A DNA stretch of 64,000 bases from Phormidium tenue FACHB-1052 (lineage in GTDB: Bacteria > Cyanobacteriota > Cyanobacteriia > Phormidesmidales > Phormidesmidaceae). Positions 9,666-18,887 of this stretch are shown here, one piece after another; the first letter of the stretch is position 1; each line of letters begins with the position of its first letter. The DNA is taken from NCBI RefSeq assembly GCF_014696675.1, contig NZ_JACJQN010000002.1, positions 124,001 to 188,000 of the forward strand, given 5' to 3'. Made by a program: the position numbers and the translations under genes. The notes under the pieces were generated by a model. The model was given only the letters and a program-made list of their open reading frames with translations, was not told the origin of the DNA and made no database searches.

Positions 9666-10051
9666 GGTTCCTCCTTTAAGGGGTCTAGGCTTTCTAAATC
9701 CATCAGGGGCATGATTTTGATCCGGTTAATCACCTCCAGCCCTTGGACCGAAAAGTAGGCAGTGTCGCCATCGATCAACCACTCCACCAGGGTTGGCATG
9801 TAGTCGATCTCCACATCGGCGCACTGGGCCTGAATCCGGCCATCCCGCCAGTGAAATATCGTCACATCGTCGTACAGCACCTCAATTTCGCGGGGCACGT
9901 AGTCAGCGCCCAAGGGCGGCTGATCTAACACCAATGCCAGATCAGCGGCGATATTGGGGTAGGCCAGTAGGGCGGTGACCGTATCCACAGGCAGCTTCGC
10001 TCGCAAGGTCTGCGCCAGCATGAGATCAGGGGATTGAATCGTTGCCGTCAT
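9653..10051 (-). CDS. Small ICE protein, paralogue of the 100-residue protein at 1025-1327
   Basis: 132 residues, no signal peptide or membrane segment, function unknown. From about residue 48 on (PPLGADYVPREIEVLYDD) it is alignable with the 100-residue protein at 1025-1327; the N-terminal ~45 residues are extra. It follows the VirD4 gene by 10 bp and overlaps the next gene by 13 bp, fitting translation from one mRNA. Presence of two copies beside the methylase/helicase unit suggests a role in that unit or in DNA transfer rather than in the membrane channel; this is inference. Confidence 0.75.
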   Translation of the reverse strand: MTATIQSPDLMLAQTLRAKLPVDTVTALLAYPNIAADLALVLDQPPLGADYVPREIEVLYDDVTIFHWRDGRIQAQCADVEIDYMPTLVEWLIDGDTAYFSVQGLEVINRIKIMPLMDLESLDPLKEEPCKP

Positions 10052-10061
10052 CGGGTTTCTC

Positions 10062-11792
10062 CTAAAGCAAACTGCTGTATTTGTCGATTAGGCCAGCGGG
10101 GTCGGGATAGGCCGAGTTGACCGGGGCTTGGGGTTCGGGCAGCATCGCTTCCACCATCTGTCGTCGTTTTTCTAAATCGGCGGCAGTAGGCATCTGCTGG
10201 GGGCTGCGACGCACTAGGCGAGCATGGATCTTGGCCCACAGGGCTTCGCTGCCCTCACTGGCTTGCACATCGGCTTTGGGAATCTTGATCGCTTGCTGAA
10301 TGGGAATCGCGGCTTCCCCTCGGGAGGTAAAGCCGGGATTGATCAAAATGCATTTACCCGGCGGCAGGCGCAGAAACTGGCTGGGTTCAAATAGCTTGCG
10401 GGTGCGCTCCTGGTCAGAGATGGTGGTGCTGGACTTACCGCCGCCCCGATTCCGCGATTTTTGCTTGTGCTGGATTTCTTCATCCCCCAGAAAGTCTGAG
10501 AACATGCGGGCCGCTTCGTATTCTTGGGGGTTGAAGACCGCTTTAGTGGCACAGGCTCCCAAGATGGCGCGGGCCAGCTCACGACCGTAGGTTTTCTCTA
10601 GCTGCACCAGGTTTTGAAAGCCGAGGATGACGGCTAGACCGTCCTCGCGGTTTTCGTTCAGCCACTGCACCAGGGTAGGCAGGTAAAGAGTGGGCAGCTC
10701 GTCAATGGCGACAATCAGCGGATCTTGCCGCCGCTGGGCCACATTGCGGGTGACCAGCATGTGCAACACCGTAGCGACCAGCGGCCCCACCACATCCCGC
10801 CGTTCCCGATCCATCCCTAGAATCAGCAGCTGCTTGCCGGTCAAATCGAGGGGGATAGACGTTTGACCACAGAAGGCCCCCAGTACCCCTTCTTTCATAA
10901 AGCGAGTAAAGGTTTCGCTGGCGCTGCCTACAATGCCGCTGGCGGTTTTCTCGGCATCCTTGACCCCAATCAACTGGTTGAAAGACACCCGAATCCAGCT
11001 GTTCATACCTTGAGCGGCAGCCACCCGGTTGCCCAGGTTGGTCAGCCCTAGCACCGCCTGGGCGGTCATGATGTCGGGGTACTGGGTGGATTTGGCCAGC
11101 ATCAGCAGTGCCTCTGTCAGCTGGTCGCCAGCGGCGGCAAAAAAGCCGTCTTCGGTACTCTGGGTCATCAGCCGAAAGTTTTTGTTCAGCACCGTAGCGA
11201 TTTGCCGCGCCATCTCGGCATCGGACTCGCTGCGAAGGAAGTCGATGGGGTTGCACACCTCGGATTCGGGAAAGCCGGGGGCCAGCACTCGCACGTCGTA
11301 GCCCAGCTTGGCGGCATAGGCGGCATGGCGAGCGCTTTGAGTGGGGTACTTGAAGTCGTACATTGCCACCGGTAGACCCTGGTCAAGGGCAGAGCGGATC
11401 AATGGGTCAATGATGCTAAAGGTTTTGCCGGAGCCTGGCCCACCACAAACGGCGATGCCCCGCTGAAGGTCGGGCAGGTATAGAGACCGAGCATCTTGCT
11501 TGCGGGTAGGTTTGCCGATGTAGAGGGAAACAGCGTTGCGTTTGCGCTCCTGAATCTGCCGTACCGCACGCTTGCGGGCGGCGGATTTCTCGGGGCTGCC
11601 ACCAAAGCGGCTAGTGGCGAGCTTACCTTTCTTGCCTTGACTCATCAGGGAGAAGGCGGCAATCAGCACGGCACAACCCAGCAGGGTGAGCCCCTGGCGA
11701 GACTGGAGTGAGGTCACCAGCTGAGAGATGGATTGAGTAGAGGTGGAATCCACCTGACCCAGAATGGGTGTGTGTTCGGTGTGGTAACGCAT
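10062..11792 (-). CDS. Type IV coupling protein (VirD4/TraD/TraG family ATPase)
   Basis: 576 residues. One N-terminal membrane segment (~35-50, LTLLGCAVLIAAFSLM) anchors it; Walker A GGPGSGKT lies at 117-124 and Walker B LIVAIDELPT at ~355-365, near the position expected in TraD/VirD4 proteins. Members of this family form an inner-membrane hexamer that docks the relaxase-DNA complex to the type IV secretion channel and pumps DNA. The short N-terminus (single visible hydrophobic segment) is shorter than in VirD4, which has two. The start codon overlaps the stop of the upstream membrane protein (TGATG), so the two are coupled. Confident family call. Confidence 0.92.
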   Translation of the reverse strand: MRYHTEHTPILGQVDSTSTQSISQLVTSLQSRQGLTLLGCAVLIAAFSLMSQGKKGKLATSRFGGSPEKSAARKRAVRQIQERKRNAVSLYIGKPTRKQDARSLYLPDLQRGIAVCGGPGSGKTFSIIDPLIRSALDQGLPVAMYDFKYPTQSARHAAYAAKLGYDVRVLAPGFPESEVCNPIDFLRSESDAEMARQIATVLNKNFRLMTQSTEDGFFAAAGDQLTEALLMLAKSTQYPDIMTAQAVLGLTNLGNRVAAAQGMNSWIRVSFNQLIGVKDAEKTASGIVGSASETFTRFMKEGVLGAFCGQTSIPLDLTGKQLLILGMDRERRDVVGPLVATVLHMLVTRNVAQRRQDPLIVAIDELPTLYLPTLVQWLNENREDGLAVILGFQNLVQLEKTYGRELARAILGACATKAVFNPQEYEAARMFSDFLGDEEIQHKQKSRNRGGGKSSTTISDQERTRKLFEPSQFLRLPPGKCILINPGFTSRGEAAIPIQQAIKIPKADVQASEGSEALWAKIHARLVRRSPQQMPTAADLEKRRQMVEAMLPEPQAPVNSAYPDPAGLIDKYSSLL

Positions 11793-12310
11793 CAGCGCAG
11801 CACCTCATAGCTGTTGGGGGGTAGCTCAATGCCCAGTTGCTCTAGCGCCCAGAGGTATTCCTCAGGAAACTGGCTGCGGGTGCCCTCAGGTGCCGCTGTC
11901 AGATACTCGGTCAACTGCTGCTGGTAGGCGTCGCGTCCGCCCTGTTCTTGCAGTACCTGGGTATAGCGCTGGAGAGCTAACTCGCGGGCCAAGTTCAGGG
12001 GGATGTAGTGGCTCAGCACCGGGTCATCTTCTGGCAGCAGCGATCGGCAGGCGGATTGGGCATCCAGGTAAATCAACACTTCTTGGTAGGTCTCGCCTTC
12101 ACCGGCCCCAATTAGGAGGTAGCTACCGGAGGCGGTCTCCACCAGGCCCCAGAGTTTGGTGGCCTGGGTCTGAGGGGGCAGGCAGTCGTAGACCGCTTCT
12201 GGAATGGGGTCTGACGCCCGAGCCAGATTGAGGCCCACGACAGAAATTAGACCCACAAGCAGGAGACAGAGTCCTGCTAAACCAGCAAAGACAGTACGGT
12301 TAAGTCTCAT
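11792..12310 (-). CDS. Predicted exported or membrane-anchored conjugation-cluster protein
   Basis: 172 residues with an N-terminal hydrophobic segment (residues ~8-30, ending near ARASD) that could be a signal peptide or anchor; the rest is soluble, with two cysteines (C43 and C88 approximately) that could form a disulfide in the periplasm. Sits between the M23 peptidase and the coupling protein, 11 bp after the former, overlapping the latter by one base. No family recognised; position suggests an accessory component of the secretion channel, possibly a lipoprotein-like VirB7 equivalent in role, although no lipobox is visible. Confidence 0.75.
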   Translation of the reverse strand: MRLNRTVFAGLAGLCLLLVGLISVVGLNLARASDPIPEAVYDCLPPQTQATKLWGLVETASGSYLLIGAGEGETYQEVLIYLDAQSACRSLLPEDDPVLSHYIPLNLARELALQRYTQVLQEQGGRDAYQQQLTEYLTAAPEGTRSQFPEEYLWALEQLGIELPPNSYEVLR

Positions 12311-12321
12311 CGCTACACTCC

Positions 12322-14046
12322 TTAACTGAGATAGTTCATGGGGTTCCGGGGCTGGCCGTTCTGGCGCACCTCAAAGTGCAAATGCGGCCCTGTTGACCAG
12401 CCGCTACTGTTGGCGCGACCGACCGGATCTCCCTGGGCGATGATGTCGCCCGCTTGCACAAAAAAGCCTTGTAGATGGGCGTAGTAGCTCTCTAAGCCAT
12501 TGCTGTGATTGACGATGACGAGCCTGCCGTAGCCGCTGGTGAGGGAACCGCTGATGCCCGCAAAGGTGACCTGCCCGCCGTCAGCCGCTCGAATGAGGGT
12601 GCCGGTGGGAGTACCAAAATCGGTACCACTGTGAAGACGGCGATCGCCATGGATTGGGTGAGTGCGATAGCCAAAACTACTGGTGACGTCATAGCCCGGT
12701 GCCGGGTGAATGAACCGTCCAGTAGCGGTACCAGGAGATCCTGAACCTCTGGGCGCTTGGACTGGAGCCGGGGTGGGTCTAGTTTCCCCGGTCTGTGGGT
12801 CAATCCCTTTCGCCCTAGCGGCGTCGGCTGAATCAGTGCTCGAAAGACCTTCCTTGATTTGCCCCAAGAAGACCATGCCTTCTTCCTGCACCGGTAGCCA
12901 GGGAATGGGGCCGATGAAGTAGGGGGTGCAGCCCAAGTCCACAAACAGGTTGCGGACACACATGCGGAAATACAGCCCGGTTTCAGCGGTGCCGGAGGCC
13001 TCATCGGTCTCTAACACCGCCACTTTGAACGCATTGCCAAAAGGATGGCGACCGGTAGGTTCAACCCCGCCATTGGCGGCAGCCAAGGCCCCACGTCCGC
13101 CGCGCACCTGTTGGTATTTACCGGAAACCCACTGGGTGCCTTCCACCAGGGTGGGTTGCCCGATTTCCAGGTGAGCGCAGTCAGCCTCACAGGGCACATT
13201 GAACCCCTCCACATAGCTACCGCTGATGGTGTTGGTTCGATCGCCTTCCGCTGGGCCGAACACCACATCCACCTGTCCCACCACCACGCCCTGCTCCACG
13301 ATGGGGTTGGGAAAATTGGCGAAGGGGACATCGGCTAGACCGGGCACCTGATCGATGACGGACTGTTGCCAGTCGCGGAAACTTTCTAATGGGGCCTCCA
13401 TCAATCCTGGAATATCCGCCAGTCCGTACTGCTCCAGGTTGAGGTTTCCCAGGCTGAGCGATGCCAGGGCCTCGTCTTGGAGCACCTCGGCGATCGCGGT
13501 TTGCGGATCGACTTCTCCCTTAAGTAGATCCGCGATCGGGGCCACGGACTCCACCGGGCGATTGGCTAAATCCGGCACCGCCTGCACCAAGTCCTCCAGG
13601 GTTTGCCAGGCCACCAGGGCAAAATCCGCCAGCCGGAGGGCAGGCCAATCCAGCCCTACCAGAGCGGCAATCTCATATAGCGAGAACTGCTGGAGCTGAA
13701 AGCTCTCCTGAAAATCGCCCAGCTGCATGTACTGGTCAGCGGTTTGCCCGGCCTGCCAGACCCGCGATGGGTCGTAGCCCAGCAGACGGATCAGATCCGC
13801 TGGAGCCTCGAAGGAGCCAGACTCTAGCACCGCTGGCAGGGTGCGCAGGGTGATCTGCACCCAGTCAGGCTTGGTGCCTCGAATTTGATCCTGAATTACG
13901 GGCACAGGTGTTCCCGGTTGGAGGCTGGAGTGGGCTGGTGGCACCCGCCAGCCATGGAGCGCGATCGCCAAAATGAGAACAAAAATCCCGATCACAGGCC
14001 GCCATGGCCGCCTGCGCCTGAAAAGATATAAGGTCATGGCTTTCAC
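12322..14046 (-). CDS. M23 (LytM-type) peptidoglycan endopeptidase of the conjugation cluster
   Basis: 574 residues. An N-terminal membrane/signal segment (~15-35) precedes a long helical region and a C-terminal M23 domain (~450-570) with the zinc ligands visible as HSGTDFG (~468) and HLHFE (~555). M23 enzymes cut peptide cross-links of peptidoglycan. In conjugation loci such an enzyme can open the wall for the channel, the job done by the VirB1 transglycosylase elsewhere; that role here is inferred from its place between VirB9-like and VirD4 genes. The large N-terminal part (~400 residues) has no recognised domain and may bind channel components. Confidence 0.88.
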   Translation of the reverse strand: MKAMTLYLFRRRRPWRPVIGIFVLILAIALHGWRVPPAHSSLQPGTPVPVIQDQIRGTKPDWVQITLRTLPAVLESGSFEAPADLIRLLGYDPSRVWQAGQTADQYMQLGDFQESFQLQQFSLYEIAALVGLDWPALRLADFALVAWQTLEDLVQAVPDLANRPVESVAPIADLLKGEVDPQTAIAEVLQDEALASLSLGNLNLEQYGLADIPGLMEAPLESFRDWQQSVIDQVPGLADVPFANFPNPIVEQGVVVGQVDVVFGPAEGDRTNTISGSYVEGFNVPCEADCAHLEIGQPTLVEGTQWVSGKYQQVRGGRGALAAANGGVEPTGRHPFGNAFKVAVLETDEASGTAETGLYFRMCVRNLFVDLGCTPYFIGPIPWLPVQEEGMVFLGQIKEGLSSTDSADAARAKGIDPQTGETRPTPAPVQAPRGSGSPGTATGRFIHPAPGYDVTSSFGYRTHPIHGDRRLHSGTDFGTPTGTLIRAADGGQVTFAGISGSLTSGYGRLVIVNHSNGLESYYAHLQGFFVQAGDIIAQGDPVGRANSSGWSTGPHLHFEVRQNGQPRNPMNYLS

Positions 14047-14059
14047 CTGAATGAAGAAC

Positions 14060-14788
14060 CTAGCGAGCGGTAGAGTTCAAAGGCGGGTCATCGCGGGCAT
14101 TGGCCCCCCACTGCGCCAGTTGGGTGATCACCTCAGAAGAAACCCCTGCTTGCTCGGCGGCAGCAGGCACGGGTAAACTACCCTGGGACAGCCGCAGAAA
14201 GGTTTGCAGCCGATTCCACAAATCCTGGTTTTGAGCGATCAGTCCTCTGGATTCAGCTACCTGAAGCCCTCGGCGCACATCCCCTGGCCCCAGCAGTGGG
14301 TGAATGGGAGAAGCAGGGTTCACGACGACGGTGTGATAGTCGGGCTCGCCGGTACCGAAGGCGATGCGGAATTCGTAGAGGCGGCGATCTCCTCCAGTCG
14401 TCTCGGTGATTACCGTCAGCAGGGTGCCACTGGCCCTGGGCAAATTCTCAAAGGCTAATCCTTGAATCCGTCTCAGATGAATCACCGAGGGCTGACCCGA
14501 GACACAGCCTGAATCCGCTGCGGTAGGGCAGAGCGGTTGATCAAAATCGAGGGCCACTCGGGACGGATCATCGATCCACACCCGCACGATGCTTTCGTTC
14601 GTGGGAATAAAGCTCAGGTTGGTGCCATAGCCAGGCCAAAGGTGAATGACAGGAGCCTGACTGCCGGTTAACCCTTGGGCATGGCTGGCAGAAACGGAAT
14701 AGGCTGACTGAGCTTGGGCGGGGTGGGAGGAGATACCCGCTAGAGAAAGCGCCCCAACCACAATCCAGGGAGTCCAAGGTGTTTTCAT
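14060..14788 (-). CDS. VirB9/TraK-like periplasmic core protein of the type IV secretion system
   Basis: 242 residues with a clear signal peptide (Trp/Ala/Leu-rich, likely cut after AQA near residue 27). The mature part is beta-rich: VIHLWPGYGTNLSF, WIDDPSRVAL and a later YEFRIAFGTG strand, a pattern like the N-terminal domain of VirB9/TraK secretin-like proteins (statement of a translation-blocking 'F.P' with Asp-rich turns). It overlaps the VirB10-like gene by 4 bp, and VirB9-VirB10 adjacency is nearly universal. Assignment depends on order and fold pattern more than on signature residues. Confidence 0.65.
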   Translation of the reverse strand: MKTPWTPWIVVGALSLAGISSHPAQAQSAYSVSASHAQGLTGSQAPVIHLWPGYGTNLSFIPTNESIVRVWIDDPSRVALDFDQPLCPTAADSGCVSGQPSVIHLRRIQGLAFENLPRASGTLLTVITETTGGDRRLYEFRIAFGTGEPDYHTVVVNPASPIHPLLGPGDVRRGLQVAESRGLIAQNQDLWNRLQTFLRLSQGSLPVPAAAEQAGVSSEVITQLAQWGANARDDPPLNSTAR

Positions 14789-16269
14789 AGCGCCACCGTT
14801 TGATTCACGTACACTTCGACCTCAGTGCCGGTTGGCAAATACCAGACGACAGGGCGATTCAAGATTTCGTCTAGGGCCGCCTGATTCCGCGCTTCCATCT
14901 GCCCCGAGAGCTGCTCAAATGCGCCTTCAAGAATTCCGGCCAGAAGGTTGGGCTCTCCGGTGTCCTGGGTGATCGCGCTGCTTCCAACAGAGGTAATGAC
15001 CGAGGAAGTCTTGGGCCGATTGACCAACCCCGCTGCCCGAGATAACCCAGCCATAGCCGCCATCGTGGCATCCATACGAGCGATGTCCATGCCTGGGTCG
15101 TCATACTTCTGGGCTATCAAGGGAGTGCCCTCCACCCCTCGCAGTTGAATGGCTCCAGCGGACAGCGGGATCTCTTGCCCGGCCTGAATGAATGAGACTA
15201 CCGTCAGTTGCACCAGGCCACTGTCCGCCACCGAGGTCACCTGTGCCACCAACGACGTGTCTGCTGGTATTCCGATCTCTCCAGCGGCGGTCAGTAGGGG
15301 GGCGGTCAGCTGCACTACGAACTGAGGGCTGTCTGTCTCCGCCGCCCAGACCAACGGCGTTTTCAGTGCGGCTGGGGCCTGGGTGCCAGTCAGCAGCAGG
15401 GGCGCTGTCGGGGGCAATGCCACTGGCTGGCCTTGGAGAATGGCCGCTTCTTCGACATGGTTAATGTCACGGGATGGGGGTGGTGTGCTGACTTGAGCCA
15501 CTGACGCGGGGACTGGCGTTGAAGCCGCCGTGACTAGCGGTGCAGAGGTTTCCTGCGGTAAGGGACTGCCCTGTCCGTAGCTCCCCAAATGGGACAGCGC
15601 TAGCCATCGTTCCGTTGGATCGACGGCGGATTGAGCCGCAGATTGGGACACCACAGGGCGAGCTGAAACAGCGGGGGAGACAGGAACTGGTCGAGGCGGT
15701 AGCGGTGCCGGGGTGGGTCGCGCCGCCACGGGTTGGGGCGGTCGTGACGGGGGTGGAGGAGCCGGAGAAAATTCAGGGGTTTCTCTGGCCGTTGGCGCTT
15801 CCGGTTGAGCCGCAGGCTCTTCATTGGCCAGGGCCTCCAGTTCGGCTTGCTGATGCCCCATTGCTAAATCGGTCAGCAGCTGTCCCCGGTCATCGGTGGC
15901 ACTCAGCTCCTCTCCCTCGACCATAGGTTCTGGAAAATCGGCTTGCACCTCCTCAGCCGGTGGAGAGTCATTTTTCATCACCCCGCTGGTGAAGACCGCT
16001 AAAACCCCTATCACTAGACCCGTTCCAGCGGCGACAACACCCAGCTTGGTGAAGGGGTTAGCCGCCAGGGATAGCTTGGGCTTGCGAGTGGTTAAGGCCT
16101 GCCCGTCAATATCTTCAGCATCCAGTAGGGGTTCTGGCTCCAGAGTGGTAGCGGGTGCAACTGGATAATCAGCAGCCTGTTCTCCGGTAGCGGCAGGTTC
16201 TGGTAGGTGTAGTCCCACCAAGTCAGCCATCTCTTGGTCATCCCACAGGTTGTTAGGTGTCGTCATCAC
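14785..16269 (-). CDS. VirB10/TraB/TrbI-like channel scaffold protein
   Basis: 494 residues. A cytoplasmic N-terminus (~1-85) leads into one membrane segment (~93-115, GVVAAGTGLVIGVLAVF), then a Pro-rich periplasmic linker (~165-215) and a beta-rich C-terminal domain ending PTGTEVEVYVNQTV, as in VirB10/TraB. This protein family spans inner membrane to outer membrane and gates the channel. An Ala/Gly/Met-rich helical stretch (IARMDATMAAMAGLSRAAG) fits the antenna region that crosses the outer membrane. Overlaps both neighbours by 4 bp. Confidence 0.85.
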   Translation of the reverse strand: MMTTPNNLWDDQEMADLVGLHLPEPAATGEQAADYPVAPATTLEPEPLLDAEDIDGQALTTRKPKLSLAANPFTKLGVVAAGTGLVIGVLAVFTSGVMKNDSPPAEEVQADFPEPMVEGEELSATDDRGQLLTDLAMGHQQAELEALANEEPAAQPEAPTARETPEFSPAPPPPSRPPQPVAARPTPAPLPPRPVPVSPAVSARPVVSQSAAQSAVDPTERWLALSHLGSYGQGSPLPQETSAPLVTAASTPVPASVAQVSTPPPSRDINHVEEAAILQGQPVALPPTAPLLLTGTQAPAALKTPLVWAAETDSPQFVVQLTAPLLTAAGEIGIPADTSLVAQVTSVADSGLVQLTVVSFIQAGQEIPLSAGAIQLRGVEGTPLIAQKYDDPGMDIARMDATMAAMAGLSRAAGLVNRPKTSSVITSVGSSAITQDTGEPNLLAGILEGAFEQLSGQMEARNQAALDEILNRPVVWYLPTGTEVEVYVNQTVAL

Positions 16270-17000
16270 AAGTCCTCCCGTTCAAGTTCGCGGATGGCAT
16301 AGATTTGCAGGCCGGTTTGGCGAATGCTGTAGATGGCCTGCTCCAACGGGGTATCACCATCGGGCACAGCTGGCGCGGTGACGGCCTCGACAAACACCTC
16401 CCGGTTAAAGGGAATGGCTTGGCCTAGGGCATTGGCGTCGTTAAAGACATAGAGATGGGCCACCACCGTCACCTTCCAGCGGCCCTCCCCAACCACCTCG
16501 GGGCTGCCAACGTGGTTGATCACCATCACCACCTGACTCGTGCCAGTGAAGACTCCCGGTGGCGTCAGTTCGGCTACCCGCTTCAAAAAGTCCTGGCGGA
16601 AGTCTTCGGAAAAGGCAAAGCTGGCCTGCCAACTGGCGGTGGCGATATTGCGCCGACCCCGTTCCACTTCAATCGGGAGGCCAGGGTCGGCCCTGGGCTG
16701 ACTGGCCTCCTCTGCCGTGGTCGCAGGCAGACTGCCGCTCCAGTTGAACATCAGCACCAGAGTGTCATTGACGAAGCGCCGGACTGTTTCTGGGGTGCGC
16801 TCCCGAGAGCCCATAGTGCCGACTCGAATCGCCTGTCCGTCCTGCATTTGCACCAGGGTGGGGGCATCTTGGCGGCTGAGACGACTCAAGGCACCAGCCT
16901 GAAGAAACAAGACCACCAGCATTACCAGCTGCAACCCCACGCTGCCCAAGACGAACAGGGGCAGGTAGTTTGTATTGCGTTTCTCAATCAACTGCACCAT
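16266..17000 (-). CDS. VirB8/TraE-like inner-membrane assembly protein
   Basis: 244 residues: short cytoplasmic N-terminus, a single membrane helix (~13-36, LPLFVLGSVGLQLVMLVVLF) and a ~200-residue periplasmic domain containing FVNDTLVLMFNWSG and a later RWKVTVVAHLYVFND strand. This topology and the position between VirB6-like and VirB10-like genes fit VirB8/TraE, the nucleation factor of type IV secretion channels. Overlaps the VirB10-like gene start by 4 bp. No signature motif exists for the family, so the call is topology plus context. Confidence 0.72.
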   Translation of the reverse strand: MVQLIEKRNTNYLPLFVLGSVGLQLVMLVVLFLQAGALSRLSRQDAPTLVQMQDGQAIRVGTMGSRERTPETVRRFVNDTLVLMFNWSGSLPATTAEEASQPRADPGLPIEVERGRRNIATASWQASFAFSEDFRQDFLKRVAELTPPGVFTGTSQVVMVINHVGSPEVVGEGRWKVTVVAHLYVFNDANALGQAIPFNREVFVEAVTAPAVPDGDTPLEQAIYSIRQTGLQIYAIRELEREDL

Positions 17001-17023
17001 GGAATATGTCCTTGTGAGTGAGG

Positions 17024-18124
17024 TCAGCGACGCACGCGATAGGCCCGACGTCGGCCCGAGTAGCCAGGGGCACGGGCGATGCCACCCATAGCACCTGTCC
17101 CGGCGATCACCCCAGCGGTACTGGTCAGGGCTCCAAAAACCGTCATGCCACCGCCCGAGGCCAGGGCCAGAGAGAGAATGGGAGCCAGCAGGCCGAGAAA
17201 GAATGGGGCAATCAGGGGATGGGAATCCCCGGCATTCAGCACCGCTAGGGAGACCAGACCCGAGAGGATGTTGAAGCTGAGTTTGGCGATCGCCAAGGAA
17301 AAGAACCCCGTCAGCCAGGCGAATAGCGGTTTAGCCCCCACCGGCAGTAATGAGCCGCCCACAGCAAGCGGCCCCAGGGTGGCGGTCAGCAACAACGAGG
17401 CCTCAATCAGCCACTGAAAGGCAATGTGCAGCGCCATCAACAGGCCTCGGGTCACGGTCTGAAAGCCCGAACCCATTAGCGCCCCGCCAAACCTCAGACC
17501 TGAATCGAGGGGATTATCCCCAGCCTGAGCCGCCTCCAACGCACGGGATAGGGCGTTAGGATTACCGGTTCTAGCGCGATAGTCTTCGATAAACTCGCGG
17601 GCTTCAATTGCTGCTAGCTCAATGCAATTCGCCCGCTCTTCGGGGTTTTGAAGTTCATAGCACTGGTTGCGACGCTGGATAATGGTCTGCTCCACCGACC
17701 CTTCCAAGACCGCCGCCTGATAGGCCTCTTGCAGCCGGATATCCGCAGCAGTGTAGGACAGGACATCTTGGTTGACCTGGTTGATGTAGTTGCGGATGTC
17801 CAGGGTAATGGCTGCCAGGCGATCGCCATTGTTAGACAGCAGCACAATCACCAGCAGCGGCCAGATGAAATCGGCGTAGGCGCGGCTGCTTTCCCCTTCC
17901 ACCATCTGCCGCGTCCACTGGGTCATGAACAGGAGTAGGGTCGCGACAGCGAACAAGACCCCCACCCGAGCCAGGGCAAAGTAAAGGCCACCCTGAAGCA
18001 CGCTCTCCCAGAGCTGGTTCCAGCTTTCAGCCACGGCTTCAGACGCGACAGCGCCGCCCTCAATGATGTCGGCAGTGTCGCGGGGTAACTGGGCAATGGG
18101 TGAAATGGGCCAATCCAGCAGCAT
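17024..18124 (-). CDS. VirB6/TrbL-like polytopic membrane protein
   Basis: 366 residues with about five to six membrane segments: ~50-70 (LYFALARVGVLFAVATLLLF), ~88-103, ~225-250, ~262-295 and ~305-345, and a soluble stretch between ~110 and ~210 with two cysteines. The C-terminus is Arg-rich. VirB6-type proteins form the inner-membrane part of the translocation channel. Gene order (after VirB5-like, before VirB8-like) supports this. The GTG/ATG choice was not an issue: ATG at 18124 follows a 40-bp gap holding a TTGACGTCA motif. Confidence 0.75.
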   Translation of the reverse strand: MLLDWPISPIAQLPRDTADIIEGGAVASEAVAESWNQLWESVLQGGLYFALARVGVLFAVATLLLFMTQWTRQMVEGESSRAYADFIWPLLVIVLLSNNGDRLAAITLDIRNYINQVNQDVLSYTAADIRLQEAYQAAVLEGSVEQTIIQRRNQCYELQNPEERANCIELAAIEAREFIEDYRARTGNPNALSRALEAAQAGDNPLDSGLRFGGALMGSGFQTVTRGLLMALHIAFQWLIEASLLLTATLGPLAVGGSLLPVGAKPLFAWLTGFFSLAIAKLSFNILSGLVSLAVLNAGDSHPLIAPFFLGLLAPILSLALASGGGMTVFGALTSTAGVIAGTGAMGGIARAPGYSGRRRAYRVRR

Positions 18125-18164
18125 GGGAATTCACATCCAAGTTGACGTCATGACTAACAGACGT

Positions 18165-18887
18165 CTAGAACAAGCGGGCCTGGGCGCTAATTTGCAGCGT
18201 GTCGAGGGCATTGCCCAGCTCTTGCAGGCGACGGGCACGGGCCTCTTGATCCAGGTTTTGAGACATGTTAGCCAGGTTGAGGTTGGTCAACTGAGCGTCT
18301 TGTCGAGATTGCAGCAGTTCTGACTGCACCGCCCCCAGAATTTCCGACTGACGCGCATTTTGCTGGGCCATTTGCTTGATTGCCGCCTGGGTGGACACAG
18401 CGGTCTGGGCCGAGTCGGCGTGCTGCTGCACCTGGCCGATGGTGTCTTCAATCCAGGTGATTTTGTCGCGGGTGGCGGCCTGCCCGGTCTGACCCAGCAC
18501 CGCATCAACCTGGGCGCGGGTGAGCTGCCGGTCAACTTCATTGGCGGTTTCAAGGCCTGCATAGATACTGTCGGACTGGGCTAGATCGCCCTCCAGGATG
18601 GTCGCCAGTTCCGTCGAGATTTCAGAACGTACCCGATTGGGGTCAACCAGGCCCAGATCCCCCAGGGCGTTTTGGATTACGCCCTCTAGATCACCGGGCA
18701 ATGGAGTGAGCAGGCCAGAGAGGGTTTGCTCGATGTAGGTTTTGCTGGTCTCAAAGGCCTGGCGGAAAATGCTGAAGATATCGGTGAAGGTGGTATCCAC
18801 CTGCGAGGCAGCGGCAGGTTTCATAGGTGCCACCAACAGGGTGGTGGCCAAGATGGGAATGAGGGCAACGCGAAGACGCGGGTTCAT
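18165..18887 (-). CDS. VirB5/TrbJ-like periplasmic helical protein
   Basis: 240 residues: signal peptide (~1-28, ending PAAAS), then almost entirely helical Gln/Ala-rich sequence with heptad character (~120-230). VirB5 and TrbJ proteins, the minor pilus-tip or periplasmic coiled-coil components, have this make-up and sit next to VirB4 and VirB6, as here. The start overlaps the VirB4-like stop by 4 bp. Assignment is by layout and composition; no diagnostic motif. Confidence 0.65.
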   Translation of the reverse strand: MNPRLRVALIPILATTLLVAPMKPAAASQVDTTFTDIFSIFRQAFETSKTYIEQTLSGLLTPLPGDLEGVIQNALGDLGLVDPNRVRSEISTELATILEGDLAQSDSIYAGLETANEVDRQLTRAQVDAVLGQTGQAATRDKITWIEDTIGQVQQHADSAQTAVSTQAAIKQMAQQNARQSEILGAVQSELLQSRQDAQLTNLNLANMSQNLDQEARARRLQELGNALDTLQISAQARLF

